Of a stretch of 64,000 bases of DNA, positions 11,402 through 24,996 are shown piece after piece. Position 1 is the stretch's first letter; every line of letters starts with the position of its first letter. Source of the stretch: Serinus canaria (taxonomy: Eukaryota > Chordata > Aves > Passeriformes > Fringillidae); assembly GCF_022539315.1 (NCBI RefSeq), contig NC_066313.1:23721059-23785058 (forward strand). Reading direction: 5' to 3'. The notes beneath the pieces were generated by a model that worked only from the letters and a program-made list of their open reading frames with translations, was not told the DNA's origin and made no database searches. The translations under genes were made by a program, and so were the position numbers.

Positions 11402-14400
11402 GATTGCAACAATGATAAACTGCTTAATAAGGAAAAACAACTCAAGGCTTAAATATATTCAATGGTATATTGAGTGGGAAGGACAGAGCCCATAAGGAAT
11501 AAGATTAAGGTCCAGTGAAGGGAGTTGGCCCCAGGGAAGGCAGGACGAATGGGTGGGCAGGCTGAATATACAACTCGAGTGGTGGGGAAAGGCAGCAGCG
11601 TGGAGTGCATCTGCCAGACCACCATCCTTAGGTCAAACTCCAGTGCAAACATCCCAACCTATGGTTCATCCAACTACTTTCACCCAAAGTATCAAGAGCC
11701 ATGTCCACCCTCCTCCAAAAGGAGGAAGAGCAGAGGGTGATGAACAAAAAAGGCACAAGGCTTGTGCTATTAAACACAGGCTGGGTGAAGCTCCAGGGAC
11801 TTGATGGATGATGCATCTTGTCTCCCTTCCTGCAGGCACCACTGGCATTATCTGGGAGTCCTCAAGGAAGTTCCCTGCAAGGGTGGGGTTAAGCTGGGCC
11901 AGACATAGCTCAGGTTGGAGAGAGGGGATGAGGACAGCTTGGGAAAGAGAGCTTTAGGGAGAGCACTGTGGGGCTGCAGTGGTAGAATGAGAGATGGGAT
12001 TGGGGTTTAGGAAGTTCAGGGAACTGTAGGCAGTGGGGTGTGGGGATTGGAAATAACTTCCAAGAAATGACTTCACTTCTCCAAGCCAAATGCAGGGGAG
12101 CTCCTCCAAATGCTTCTTGGGACCACCTCACCTGTCTTCCCCTGTTACTGGAATATTCCAGCATCATCATCAGCCCATGGTTGCTTATATTGGCCTGTGG
12201 GGGACTATGGTGGGCTCACCCCTTAACAAAGGGATGCCTAAGACACAACAAAATAAAATTAAACATGTTTAAATATTTGAATAATATAATTAAAAAGATT
12301 TAAATATATGAAAATAAAAGCAACCCCCAAGAAATCAACCTCACAAGCCCTTTCTGAGAGGAAAAGTTCTCATTAATAGACTGATCCCATTTTCCAGACC
12401 ATTGAGGTCAGGAGGGACTGTCCCCAGGGAGAGTACCAAATTCTTAAAGGATCTGGTCCAGCAAATCATAAGTTTTGGCTGATGCAATGCCAAATAATTG
12501 GCTGTCTGCTTTCCACACCCATTTTGTGTCTTATGTATGAAATGCTCTCATCCTGTGGAGTGCTGAAGCTTTGCAAGTGGAAGGATACTTGGCCAAAGTT
12601 TGCTGTTCACCACACCTTTGAGCTCCCTTAAAAGTTTTCCTGCTCTGTGACCTGACTGAGTTGCCACCTGCATGGCCAGCAGGAGCCCACCTGGAGCCAG
12701 GGCTGCTCAGCCAGGCACTGATGTCTGGGTGAATTTGATATGTCCCAGAAATTCCACTAAAATCAGCTAAGTCAGTGGAAATATATGTTTAAAAATTAGC
12801 CACATGTTTAAGTATCTTGCCAAACTGGGGTTTAAAAAAAAAGACTCCTGTAGCTTGTTACAGGGAGAGAGCCCGTAAGGCTTAAGAATGTGGAAAATCA
12901 CTGTGAAACTTCCCTGTCTCCAAAAAGACTGATTAAAGCAAAGTCTCTCAAAGCAGTCAGATTGAAACTAGTTTACATGGGCATATTCAAAGACATTAGA
13001 CCTCCATATCTTAAACTTCATTAATCCCAAACTACATTGGATTTAAAATTATTAAAATCATTAAAAACAAGCAAAAAGAAAGGAAACATAGAAAAAAAAT
13101 GCAGTATCTTTTTAATTTAAATTGAAAGAATGGAAAACCCAAATTTGTCTTTTGCTCTGGCAAATGTCAGGTCAGTAATTGAATGTTTCAGATTATGAGT
13201 TGAGCTGTCTAAAAGAGGTTGTAAAAGGACAATTTTCCACTGGGAAAAGAAGAGTTTTCAATAAAATCAAAATAGGTTGTAAGACTATCAACTTTGACGA
13301 CATTTTCAGTGAGTGAAGACAAAATGAATTGCTTTGACTTCCCCATTTAATTATGGTAATATTGGCACACTTCAGTTCAATAAGGTAAGAACACTTTATT
13401 TCAATCCATTTAAACTTTTGCCATATATTTAGATATTACATAAATTCTGACTTTGCATAATTTTATGCAGTACCAGTGCAGTGAATACACACATGCATAC
13501 TTAATATGCTATGGCCTTTCAACATCATGTGAATAGAGTCTTTTCCCAGTGGAAATTTACCCTGATTTTTGGTCCTTCCATTACACGACCTGATCTCTCA
13601 CTATGAGAAAATGAAATGAAATAGAGAGGGTACATTAGGACTTCCCTGCAATAAATGTCCAGTTTGTTACCTACTTTAGCTACAAACAACTCCATCACAA
13701 TCTTCTCATGGGAACACCCAGAGTGCTGGAGCTGTAGATGTTTCCATGTGTAGTTTGGTCCCCATGTGGCTCAAGGGGAGAGTGTCAGGCACAGAGACTT
13801 CCACACAAAAGCCATGGCAACACATCAATTTAAGCACTTTGCAGTCCTTTCCCAGAAGGAGAGCCACTCCATGCTCTCTGCCCTCTGGAAGTGCAATCTT
13901 TTCAACCTGCTTGCACCAAAACCCAAAGCTCTGGTGTAAGTGTTGCTGACTATAAATCAGTTCCTGACACTCCAGTCATTTGGGCTGATCATTCCCACGT
14001 TGTATGTTGGAAGCAGGACCAACAGATGAAATGTACACAGCCAGATTAATACGAATCTGCTGTCCATCTGCTATGTGTCCTTTTGGCATGTGCCAGCACA
14101 GGGTGCAAAGAGAAACACCTCCCTGAGCTGAGAGGCTCTCCCTGCTCATCGTGTACCTAGAGCTGAAGCATCTGCAGCTCTAAATATCCAAGCCAAGATC
14201 ACTGAGCCTGATTTTTCCCAGATGCTGTGCACTTTCCCCTCCAGCCAGTGCCAGCCCTCCGGCACTCTAGTTGTGTACACAGCATTATGCTGAAAAACTC
14301 AAATGCAGAAAGTTGCACTGGTAGCTCTAAAATATGCCAGGAAGAAATACAGAGTTTCCATTTTGCAGTGAGGAAAACCAAGATGAAGCAAGGATATAAC

Positions 14401-15274
14401 TCACCCAAACACCATGCTGCAGGTCAATGGCAAGACAGGAACAGGACTTTAGAACCTGATTCATGGGCCTTGTTCTGCCTATTAATCACTCTCTCCACCA
14501 CTGTACTAAGTATTAGTATTGATTTCAAATTAACACACCCACACATCTTATCAAGGAGAAAAAAGAATAACCAAGAAGGTTCACTATGTTCAGCTCCATT
14601 GGAGGCCAACATGATTCTATAAGCAAACATTTTCTGCAAGCAGCCCTGGCCCAAAGCATTCCAGGCTGGGAGGTACAAAGCAGGCACCCTCAAGGAACTA
14701 TCAAATTCTTATAAAAGGCTCAAAACCCTTTGAGCAGCTTTGCAAAAAACCCTGAGTACAACCATAACATGCTTGCAATGCAGAAAGGAGACTTTGGGAA
14801 TGCAGATGTTGCTGTTACTGTACCTGACAATGCAGCTCCCTCTTTACCACCTTATTTTCTGATGCCAAGATCTCAATTTAACCCCAGATGACCAAGCTCC
14901 ACAGTGCCATCTGATTTTATGCTTGCCCTCTCTTCTTCCCTTCCCATGATGTCCCGAATTCCCTTTTACAACAGCTGCTAACTTTTGCAGACGTAAAACT
15001 GCCATGAGGTTCCCTTGTCTTTTAGAGTAAAAGTCTCAGGAAAACATTTTGCAAATTTTCCCTCTTTAACAGATGCAAGAAGTTGCTTATGCTCAAGCAG
15101 CAAAGTACACAACTGCTCTGAACTAACTTTTTTTTTTTCTGCACAGCTGGCTCAGTTTTTCACACAGATGTTGTTTCTCCTGCCAAGTCTAAAAGCACAC
15201 AGAGCAGCATTAATATGAAAGAGCCCAATTGGACACTGGTTTAACAACAAGTTCAAAAATTCCCCAACCACAGC
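11402..15274. other. Intron 1 segment, AT-rich in the middle
   Basis: The part from about 12240 to 13480 is AT-rich, with many ATTAAAA- and TTTAAAT-type words and no open frame of note. The flanks are mixed. A possible short tandem of ATTAAAA-like units lies near 13040-13065. I recognise no transposon or gene. Confidence 0.5.
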
Positions 15275-15416
15275 CTGTGTGTTGGTGTGTTGGGTTTTCC
15301 CTTGCCTTTGTTTTTGGTTTTGGGGGTTTTTTTGTTTGTTTGTTTGTTTGCTGTTGGTTGGGTTTTTGGTTTTTTTTTTGTTGGTTTGGGGTTTTTTTAA
15401 TCTATTTTTTTATATT
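15275..15416. repeat. GT-rich low-complexity tract with a (TTTG)n core
   Basis: About 140 nt made almost entirely of T and G on the plus strand. It includes a TTTG microsatellite (about 15328-15350) and irregular G runs of 3-5 separated by T runs. It is followed at 15443-15456 by 14 A. The near absence of C and A is extreme strand asymmetry. A hydrophobic open frame of Phe, Leu, Val and Trp crosses it, which is what such DNA encodes by chance. Confidence 0.92.
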
Positions 15417-15442
15417 TTATGCACCCAGCAAGGAGAAAAAGG

Positions 15443-15456
15443 AAAAAAAAAAAAAA
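15443..15456. repeat. Poly-A tract, 14 nt
   Basis: An A14 run following AAGGAGAAAAAGG shortly after the GT-rich tract. It could be the tail of a very old retroposon, but no body or flanking duplication is visible. Confidence 0.85.
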
Positions 15457-18437
15457 GGTAAAACAGAACAAAACCCTAAGAAGCCACTGAATAAAATCTT
15501 AGCCTTTCAGGAGTGAAATCCCTTTCTGAAATTTGAAACACACGTTAAACTTTAATGTTAAACCATGGATTAAAAATTAATTCAAAAATCTCACAGTTTG
15601 GAACACTTACAAGTCCACTGCATTATTAAAATCTCAGATCAATGCTTCTCTGCATAATGAAGTCTCCCCAAACTCTTTCTTTTCTCTTTAAGCCAAGAGC
15701 AGGTACTCACTGCTCTCCCCAGGTATCCTTAAAACTAGTTGTGGTTCCCAAGAGATGGAAAAGGCTGAGCCCTCAATTTTACTTAATTTTTTGTTCTCCT
15801 TTTTGTTTTCCCATAGGGCTAACCAAGGGACCGGGCAGCATGTGCAGAGGTGTTGCATTTTCCACAAGTATTTTTGGAGCCATGGCTCTCTTACCAGCTG
15901 CTGCCTTACAGCTTTGCAGGAGGCTGAGCAGGAGGTTTCCATCTCTAGAGTGTGTGCTACCACGTCATTTACCATAAGGGGTACAACTTTCTCTTTAAGC
16001 ATCACTGTTTTTAACAGCTGCCTCAGCACAGTTATGCTAGCAGTTACCATCACAAAACAACCTCTCTCCTACGCACTTTTCTGCACTCTCTGGCTCATTT
16101 CTGTCCAAATCCTCCACCTGAGACCATCCTCAGGAGGCTGCCTTCACCTGCAGCCAGCTGGGTCCACGCCAGATGAACCACGGTGCCAGCCAAGGTGAGC
16201 GCTGCCCACGCGCCTCCCGGGTGAGGAAGCTGCACGGGCAGCCAGCACAACTCTTGGAGGGGACTGTCCCCCTCAGAGACGTGCTGATGCCTCTCTGACC
16301 CTCCAGATGTTGTCAGAGGAGAGGTCATCTCATCTGCAGTCAGGGCTGCTACCTGCTGTGTGATAGGTACTGTGTGAGAATGAATAGGCTGCGCTGCCCC
16401 ACATGTGGGCACCTGTAATGTCACCAGGCTCTGGGTGAAAATGAAGCAATTCTTTCCTAGCTTTAAATCAGTATTTGTGTTTAGGGAGGAAAAGAAACAA
16501 ATTTAAAAAAAAATGCACAGAAGGGTTTAAACACCTACAAATCGCACTTATCTCTCCCTTGTTTATCATAACTTTTCCTGCCATAGTTGCTAATGGAAAT
16601 AATAATAATCACTGTAGTAGAATCAGGCTTTGGCTTCTTTCCCAGATTCTCCTCTTGTTCACCAGGCAGTGAAGTCATTGTATCACCAAAAGTTCACAGA
16701 CACCTGTTTTCACAGAAGTGTCACCATGAAAGGTTTTGACAGATTCCCATGGAAGCTGAGAAAGCAGAAGAGTAAAGGAGGAGAGCCCTTGACTTGGGTG
16801 CAGGGGAGTGATAGGCAGGAGGATAAAAAAGCGACAAATCTCCACTATATTTGCCAACAGTGTAAAGCAAAGAAAACAATAATTATGAATGAACAGACAA
16901 TTCAGCACACAAATAGTCCTGCTCAGGATGCTGGTGTGTTCTCCTAGCAGGATCTGAGCACCCCTGGGACCCAGGGGAGACAAGGAGCAATAAGCCCAGG
17001 TGATGTGCCTATGCTTGTGCAGAGCCAGACATGAACTCTCACTTTCTGGCTTGGTAGTTCATCTTCCAAATCGTCTCTCCTTCCATAAATTCAGTCTTCT
17101 GCTTTTAAACTCATGTGCCCATCAAGTCAGATTACAATTAAAACTCTGCAAGTATGGCAAAATATATTCATGAACATCTGTTTGAATAATAAGCCTGAAT
17201 TTGCTTCGACAGTATTCATCCAACTGCTTTCCTTGCCTTCTGCGAGTGCTCACACCAGCTCTCCCCGGTTCAAAAAAGACAACGTGAGGGAGAAGCTGCT
17301 GCACACACTCACATAAACATGAAGATGATTTTGCCTGGTGGAGGAGGGTTTTCCAACCTCAGGTGCACAGGCCTTTCAAGGGTTGCAGAGGCTGCTTCTC
17401 AGACTCCATAAAAACCAGCTAAGATAAATCAGCCTCAAGTCAGAAGGCTAAAACTTACTTTGTCAAAGTCCAGCCTGCCACTGAGAAATGTGTATGTGGG
17501 TTTGAATGCTGGGCTCTGCAGTCTGTACCAGCTGGGAGAAGAGGGGCAGTCACTCCTGCTGAGGCCATAGCTGCTCCTGTGGCTGGTTGCTCCCAGAGGT
17601 GCAGAGAAGGATCCCTCTCACTCCTCATCCCTCTGCTTCCCACTCAGACCTGCCAGGAACTGCTGGTGTAATAACTCTCCCTCCCACACAGTTCTGGAAA
17701 AAAGATCCTGGTTAATGGGTAAGAGCAGTTTGTTTTCTACCACAGGCCACACTGAGAGAGTCAGGCTAAAGAACAGGAGTGCAGGCGGCCCCGCTGACAC
17801 GCTGAACAGAGGGTAACCTCTGGCAAGGGAAGGGGGGTAGGGACAGCCTCTGGCCTCTCCATCCACCTCAGCAGCTGTCCCAGCAGTACATCTGACTGCC
17901 TGACTGCTTTTGCCTGGCTGTGAACTGGGACAGTGTCCCCTCAGCCCAAGAGTGTGCTTTCTGCTGCTTGGGCGTGCGGTGTTGAGGGAAAGCAGGAGAA
18001 GGAGCAGAGAGACCAATGCAAGGAGCAGAGGCCTACCCCGAGGCCTAGATGCAGGCTGAACACAATAAATGCTCCAAGAGATAGGTTGCAAGCTAGAACA
18101 TGACCCTGGGGAAAATATTTGTTGAAGGGCAGAGAGGAATAAATGCAACAGTGTACACTTGATGGCTACTTCTGGAGGTAAATCAGCGTGGCTTAAAACA
18201 CACAGCGCACAGAGATACATGGAAAGGCTGGAAACCCACCAGAGGCTTCTGCAAGAGCCCCGTATCTCCACAGATAATTAGCTTACCTCTAAGCAGGATG
18301 TTGAATGGCTAAAGAACAATACAGCAGGACAAGAGTAGTCTCTGAGCAGGAGGAACCAAGAGTTTGAGAAAGACGCTGGGTAAATCTAGAACTACAGAAG
18401 CTCAGAAGGAGTTGTCTTTTGATTCTGCCACAGGAAT
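15457..18437. other. Intron 1 segment with long chance frames but no recognised gene
   Basis: Open frames reach 147 codons (15755-16198, plus) and 217 codons (17618-18271, minus). The 217-codon frame begins at GTG, not ATG. It is rich in Leu, Ser and Pro and lacks any motif I recognise, so I do not call it a gene. No repeat family is visible. Confidence 0.5.
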
Positions 18438-18468
18438 GTTCTGTATGTTGACAGTAAACATACAGAAC
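18438..18468. repeat. Short perfect inverted repeat (12-bp arms, 7-nt loop)
   Basis: The arms GTTCTGTATGTT (18438-18449) and AACATACAGAAC (18457-18468) are perfect complements around GACAGTA. An inverted repeat of this size is close to what chance gives in 64 kb, so no function is claimed. Confidence 0.8.
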
Positions 18469-20363
18469 GGGGAAGGAATTCAGCTCTAATGACAGGATGC
18501 TATTGTGGGAGGTTGTGCTGTACTGAGACTGGCACAAGGCTGTTGCCCATACAGGGATGACATCCATCAAAGGAACAGCTTTTTAGAACTCCTTGCCCAG
18601 CTCACGGTATAAGACAACCTACTGATAGGTATTTCTGTACCCAAGTCACAATAAAATGAAGTCTTTTCGAGGCTCTAGGAAGCAATACAACAATGGAGTA
18701 AAGCACTTCTTCTAGGCTGGAAGACAGCATTGCTCCAGACAGCACATACAGCAATAATCCATAACCACAGAGGACAGATGGAGAAAATATATCTACCTTT
18801 GGAAATTGGAAATCTGCAATATGAAACCAAGCTTCTGTTAGTCTTTTGACAAGAACATTCCTGGCTCAACATAATTAAATGACTTTGGTTCATACTTCTA
18901 CTTTTAATCAGTCAGGCAGAATGGTGGTGCTGCCACCACATCCCCATTACATCTAAAATGAAACACCAAGCATGGAGGTGTGGGATGGCAGTGGAGGGAG
19001 GGCACGGTGCAAGGTCCCTGCCATGACAGTACCTTCCTCCCCAGCGCACCAGAGCTGACAAGGCCATGCAGCACCAGTTTGGTGTTTTGCATCCTCTGAG
19101 AAGTGAAAAACAGGAGGTGGCAGAGTGGCTTTCCCCCTGCTTTCTGGATGCTTGGGTTTCTGACAGATTTCTCTGTGAAGGGCTACCCAAAAGCTCCATG
19201 GAACTGGAGTGTCAAACGTGAACATTCAGCACTTAATTTGTGGTGCAAATCCTGTCAAACTCGATTGCGTCTCTTTGCCCCTCCAAGGCATCTCAGGCTC
19301 TCTCCAGTTCTGCAGGGGGATGAGGCTTTAAGGAATGACCAACTGTTAAAGCAAGCCTGCAAACCAGCAGGATGCACAGCGTATGCTCCAGAGCCAGGCA
19401 TGCCCTCTCCTCCCGCCCGCCAGCTCCGCGTACGCGCACAGAGTGGTCAGCCGGGAATACACCCCAGGAGGCCTAATTAATGAACATATTTGAAAGCTGC
19501 AGGCGCCACTTCCATCCATCTTCCACCCATCAGGCTGGAAGAAATGAGTGATAACATTAGCATCTGAGCATGAGCTGTTTACATTGAGCGAGGGAGGAGA
19601 TGGGGTTGGAGGCACTACCTGGGAAGCATCCCAAAAGCACAGGACCCTCTGCAGGGCTCTGCCAAACTTATCTGTACCAAGCACAAAGGTACCAGAGGGA
19701 AAGGAGCCTTCTCATAATGAGAGATCAGGCAGGATAAAGTGGAAATTCAAAAAGCACAGCAGATGCTTCTTTCTGCTCCCTGTGAAAGGACAAAATGATA
19801 ATCGTGGAAGAAGGAAGGTAGAAAATGAGACAGAGATAGGGAGATACATCAAAGGGACAGAAAAGAAACAGAAGAAAAATAGATAGAAAAATGCTAAAAG
19901 ATAAATGTAGTATGCTTTTAATTTGCATGATAAAATTAGTTCTCTTTTCCCCACCAATCATCTTTATTAGCAACAAAATTTGCAGTGAGACCTCTGACTA
20001 GCTATCTAGCTGTGACAACAGCAAAGCTCTGTAACAAACTGCTCCATGGAGACTGAAAACTCCATCTCAAGCAGTTTTAAATGCAGGGTATAGGGCTGAC
20101 TGAGACTTAGCCTGCTAGTTTGCTAAGAAGCACACATACCAGAATCGTGGTGCCTGACCTTCTGGCCCACAATCCACTCTTATTTTTGGAGAGTGGCTGA
20201 ATGAAATAACTGAGTTTCTATTTATTAGAGTTTACCTACATAGTGTTCACCTGCGTCCCAGACCACAGTCCACATATCACTGGCCTAAAAAGGTGCCCCA
20301 AGATCTCAAGCTTTTGCATGCTTAAACTGTAGAGACAGTCTCCAGGAGGTGTGAAGGAGATCA

Positions 20364-20364
<1 letters not shown>
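18469..20364. other. Intron 1 segment with no recognised feature
   Basis: Unremarkable mixed sequence. A small CpG-containing patch (near 19415-19440, CGCGTACGCGC) stands out locally but is too short to be an island. No gene or transposon is recognised. Confidence 0.5.

Positions 20365-20402
<38 letters not shown>
20365..20402. repeat. Poly-A mononucleotide tract, 38 nt
   Basis: An uninterrupted run of 38 A on the plus strand, preceded by GGAGATCAC and followed by GAGATGTG. It is the longest homopolymer in the window. I looked for a retrocopy body upstream and for a flanking duplication and saw neither. Length is likely polymorphic and the base count may be affected by sequencing. Confidence 0.95.
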
Positions 20403-20405
<3 letters not shown>

Positions 20406-23400
20406 ATGTGTAGGAACTCCACTTTCTGAGGGACCTGCAGCTTGTTCAGCAATAGTGCACGTGTTGTATGCAGCCATGCTGGAAGGGACAACCACGCCAG
20501 CACTTCCAAACTCCCTTCTCAGCCCAGTAACACACATCCACACCAACATACAACACTGAGCCTGAGAAGGAGTACATCAGGCTGTGAACACTGTCAAGTC
20601 AGGTCTTGGCTATGAGCAAGGAAGTCGATGGCAACACCCTGGGCAGGGGAAGAGACTGGTAGGAGGCAGCTCTTCTTTCACACTTCCTTAACAACACTCC
20701 AGGGACAAGGTACATGGGAAAAGATTCCTCATTGGAGGACTTCTTTCTTGGAATATCTTCTGCAACCCAAATTCTAACCAGTAGCCCAATCATGGGGCCT
20801 GAGGCAAGACCAAGCAAAGCCTCTGCTGTTAAGAGGATGGAAAAAGCAGTGGATGACACTGCTTTGTCAGACAGAAAAAAAAGCATGGCGAAGAAAGCAC
20901 CTGCCAAGAAAAAATATGTATCACCTCCCCACATTTTTGACATATGGGCTAGCTCCAAACCCACAAGTATCTGTCCTCAGTAGACACAGCATGTGTCTGT
21001 ACTAGGTTTAATCCAAGCAGCATGTTAAAACCAGCAAGAATACCACACTGGAAAGGACATTGTGTGCTTTCCTGATGGCAGCTCACAGCAAGATCTGTGC
21101 TACCACAGTCTCTGACTCTTACTCACGTTGAACAAAATAGAAGCAGCAATATTATCACACCCTCCTTTGCCCAGACAGACAGAATCCCCTACACGCACTG
21201 GTTCAGGGCTATAATGTCAACCAGCAGGTATCAAAGCCCCAGCTCCCAACTAGAAGTAACAGAGCACCTCATGTGTGTGGGGCTGCTGTCCAAGGTACAC
21301 ATCTCTGACAGGCTTATTGGATCCTTATCTCCCACCTGCTGGCAGGAAGTCAAGGCACAAGAATTTGTGACCATGCTAATTCAGTGTTTCTCCTTTACTG
21401 GCACAAGGTCTGCACACAGCCATCAGGAAAATCTTATGACTACTTTTTGGTTGTAAGTCCAATGCTCAAGCCCGGATCTTTTGAAGGTGCTGTCCCAGAG
21501 CACCAACGGTTCACACTACAGCACAGGTCATGAGATCAGCACTACAAATGTATTGGGAAAAAGAGGCCTGCAAAGGACCTGCAGGACACAGCCAGCAGAC
21601 ACCACCCCCCAGCCTGGCAGCCACACTTAGCAGGCAGGTGGGTCACATTGGTGGGGAAATACAGGAGGCAAGCTAAGCAGAGCTGGGTTGCATCAATGGG
21701 GTTCACATGTCCTCAAGTAGCTGAGTGCACCTCTTCATGTGTTTATATAAACAGCACTGTTTCCTTTGAATCTTCCTCTAAAGCACACAGAAGAGAACCA
21801 GGGTGAGTTTTCACCTTCTCTTCAGTGCAGTGTTCTAGCAGGAGGGAACTGAGAAGGGGAACTGGCACAAGGACACATCTTCCTGTTGAACAGATAAAGC
21901 ACTGAGATCTCTGTGGCCAAAACATTCTGTTCCTATGTGGGGCATGTACTGCTGCACCCTTAGGCAGCAGCCTCGCGTTCTCCTCATGCCTCCTTCTCTC
22001 TCAAAAATACCCCACTTCTCCTGTAAAAACATTTACCACCTCAATTTCTTTCTAAGACAGCCTTTACTTCACCCATGAAAACACAACAAGAAACTGAGCT
22101 CTGATAGCCACTGCACCCTTCCCTTTATTCTCATCCTTTCCCTTAGCACAATTTGAAGAGTAATGACCTGAACCAACCCCAGCTTAAGACAATGGGTGTC
22201 TGTGTACTGGCTTCAATGGAATGTGGATTAACATGGGATTGCAAAATCTCCAAAATTAATGCAACTGTAATGCTGTTAAAATAATGGCTCGGAGGTCAGG
22301 AGATCCCTGAATTGAAATGTTTTCCTTGAAATAAAGCAAGCTACACCACATATCCTGCATTGCCTATGATTATACCTTCATACAGAGAATGAAATAGAGT
22401 ACTGCACATCTGAGAACAAAACCCAGGAATAGAAAAGTCTGTGTGTGCAAAACAAATACTAAGAGTAGATAGCAACTGCTAGCTACTTTCTTTCTTTATC
22501 TCCCAGTTGGTACTGATAGTTTGTTCACTGCAATGCCTTTTGTTCTAGTGCTTTTCTTGAAAAATTCATAAAACAAAAATGTTAGAAGAAAACTGTGCAT
22601 GTAGAACAAAAACTCTTCTGACAACAGTAATTCTACTACAAAAGAGCTCAGAGAGCAACAAATTTGGCCTCAGCCTTGGCTTCATGTAGTCATGGAATGC
22701 CACCTTTGAGCCTCCTTTCCAATTCACCAGAGGCCAGGCAAAAGCAAGAGGATGTTGAGCAATGTGCCACTAACAGTGACAACTCCTTTCAGAGCTCCTC
22801 TCCCTCTACAGGGAACGTCCTTGTGTATATTATTGTCCCAACTGTCCAAAGAGAAACAGAACTGCCTGGCTCTAGTTTTAATCACAACACCCCCTAAATT
22901 GTGACTGCTGACAATTATGAATGCCCATCTTTGGACAAGAGATGGCAGCCAGAGGCTGAGTACCTGCAGTTTCTGCTGAAGGCAGTGAGGGATGGAGTAG
23001 CCTTTTCTCCAGGCACTGTCATAATGCCATGATAATGTCATGTGGATGGAATCAAAGGGAAAAGCAGACAGACACAATTTCCACTAGCTGTTCATCTTTT
23101 GAAACCTGACTGTTTTCCCCAGAACTTCACAGGGAAATCCTGGCTAGCTACATTTATTTTGGCTGGGGTACAAGGCTATTTTTAGGCAAATAAATAAACA
23201 GCTGAATACCCATTTTTAATTTTCATTTAGGTCTAGGATTTATATTTTATTTGTTAATTTTGCTTTAATCTCCTTGTCCTTCATTACTCCCTGGCATTCA
23301 CAGTAGGGGAGATGAGAGTTGCAGAGAGGAGGGTGAGGAATAGGATCCAGTGGGAGCAATGATGAGGAAGGTACTGAAAGGGGGAAGAGAGTGAGGGGAA

Positions 23401-24996
23401 AGAGTATTGTTGACAGCATCTGATCCTCCGATTAATGTATTTCTAAGCAGATTAACCAAATCCCAACTGCTCTGTGCCAGGTCTCCTCTGTAAGCTTCTC
23501 TCTCCCCCATGTAAACAAAAAGACATCTCCTCTGAGAAAATAACCAACATACTGACCAGAACTCTGGCAGGCTGGCCACCCTCATGTAGCCCAACACTGT
23601 GGGGCACATAAGAAGGGGGAAAGTATGGGTCTATGGGAGTTAATTCTGCTTTTAAGCATATTTTGTGCTTTTCCTTCTTTTTTCACTTCCTCAGGTCTCT
23701 GTATGACTCCTGACTTGTCCATGTCCAGGAAGGGTGTGGAAGATGTCATGATTTGGGAAGCTGAAGACAGAATGGCTTCTGGTCTCAGAGTCACATGAGA
23801 ACTCATGATCTCATTATATTCTGCTTGTGCATAGCTGCTCTCCATGGCATCCACAAAGGAGGGAAATGAGAGAGAAAGGCGGGTCAGAACACCCCAAAAG
23901 GATGTGGTGGGAACCACTAAATACAATCCACTTCTTCCTGCCCTGCCCCACAAAAAGCTTCATTCTGACTCCCTTAAAGAAAGAAACACTTCCATTTATA
24001 CCCATTTTTTGGAGCATTTCACAGTTAGGAGTTGGCCAAAGCCCTGTAATCCTGCATCACTGTCTCTGTTTTAAGAGACTGGGAAACTGAATGTGGGCAG
24101 AGACTTTTCTGAGGTCATAAGGCAGGTCAGTGGTACAGCTCCATTCTCATGAGCTGAGTTAGAGGCATTTCTACAGGTCACAATATCAGCCTTGGCTGAA
24201 TAGTGGTCTTTTCAAATGAGCCTCTAAATTTAGCCTCCAGGTTTATTTGTTCCCAGATCTCCTGTAAAAACTCCTTCACCAGACTTTCTCCAGTCTTGCT
24301 GCCCAAGGCATGTTTGCCATCTCCAATGGCAGCAGTCACAGAGGTCATGGGACATTTCTGCCCGCCCAACCTGCTGATGGAGCTCAGATACCACCATGCT
24401 TGTTTTCAAACACAGCACTGTTGCCAATCTGTCTTCAAGTGGAGCTTCCAAGGATGGAAAGACCTCCTGCCTCTTCTCCCCTTTTACAGCCACTCAGTGT
24501 TTCAGCCAAGGTTTCCTCTTAGCTCTTTGCCTTCTCCTGAGCAGCAAGTGGCTGAAACACCCACAGACCTCCACCACACACTTTGGGTTAGAATGACTCC
24601 CCTTACAAAGGGAGCTTTTCCTATATCTCCTGCCAGGGAAGAAGAGCAGCTCTTGCAGTGAGCAGTCAACACAGCACAGTGCATGAAACCACTCAGACAG
24701 CAGAGGAATTCCCATTTGCTCAGCTGCCTGTCTTGCCCTGCTCAAGCCATGGTGAGCACTTTTAAATTTTAGCGAAGAAATGCTTAAGCCAAAATGCTGG
24801 CTTTGCTATGCAGTGACTGCAACATAAATTGACTCTGAGAAAGCTCCACAACACACAACTTTTAAATGAAACATTTCAGATCATATAGTAATGTACAGCA
24901 TGGTGTTTTCCTATTGATGCTTTTCCATTAAGAAAATCACCAGAAATTCCTTAGCTGCAAACGGAAGTGGGGGTTGTGACTAAACAAGAATATACA
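20403..24996. other. Intron 1 segment; includes one hydrophobic orphan frame
   Basis: A minus-strand frame at 20599-20964 encodes a hydrophobic stretch but resembles no family I can name (see findings). A 12-bp inverted repeat with a 40-nt spacer pairs 24497-24508 with 24549-24560. No transposon or RNA gene is recognised elsewhere in this span. Confidence 0.5.

Noticed and set aside
17618..18271. 217-codon open frame on the minus strand
   Set aside because: It starts at GTG, is rich in Leu/Ser/Pro, has no domain I recognise and no splice context. A frame of this length can occur by chance in GC-moderate DNA.
20365..20402. Poly-A as the tail of a processed pseudogene
   Set aside because: No recognisable gene body upstream, no flanking target duplication. 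The hydrophobic frame nearby runs in the opposite orientation.
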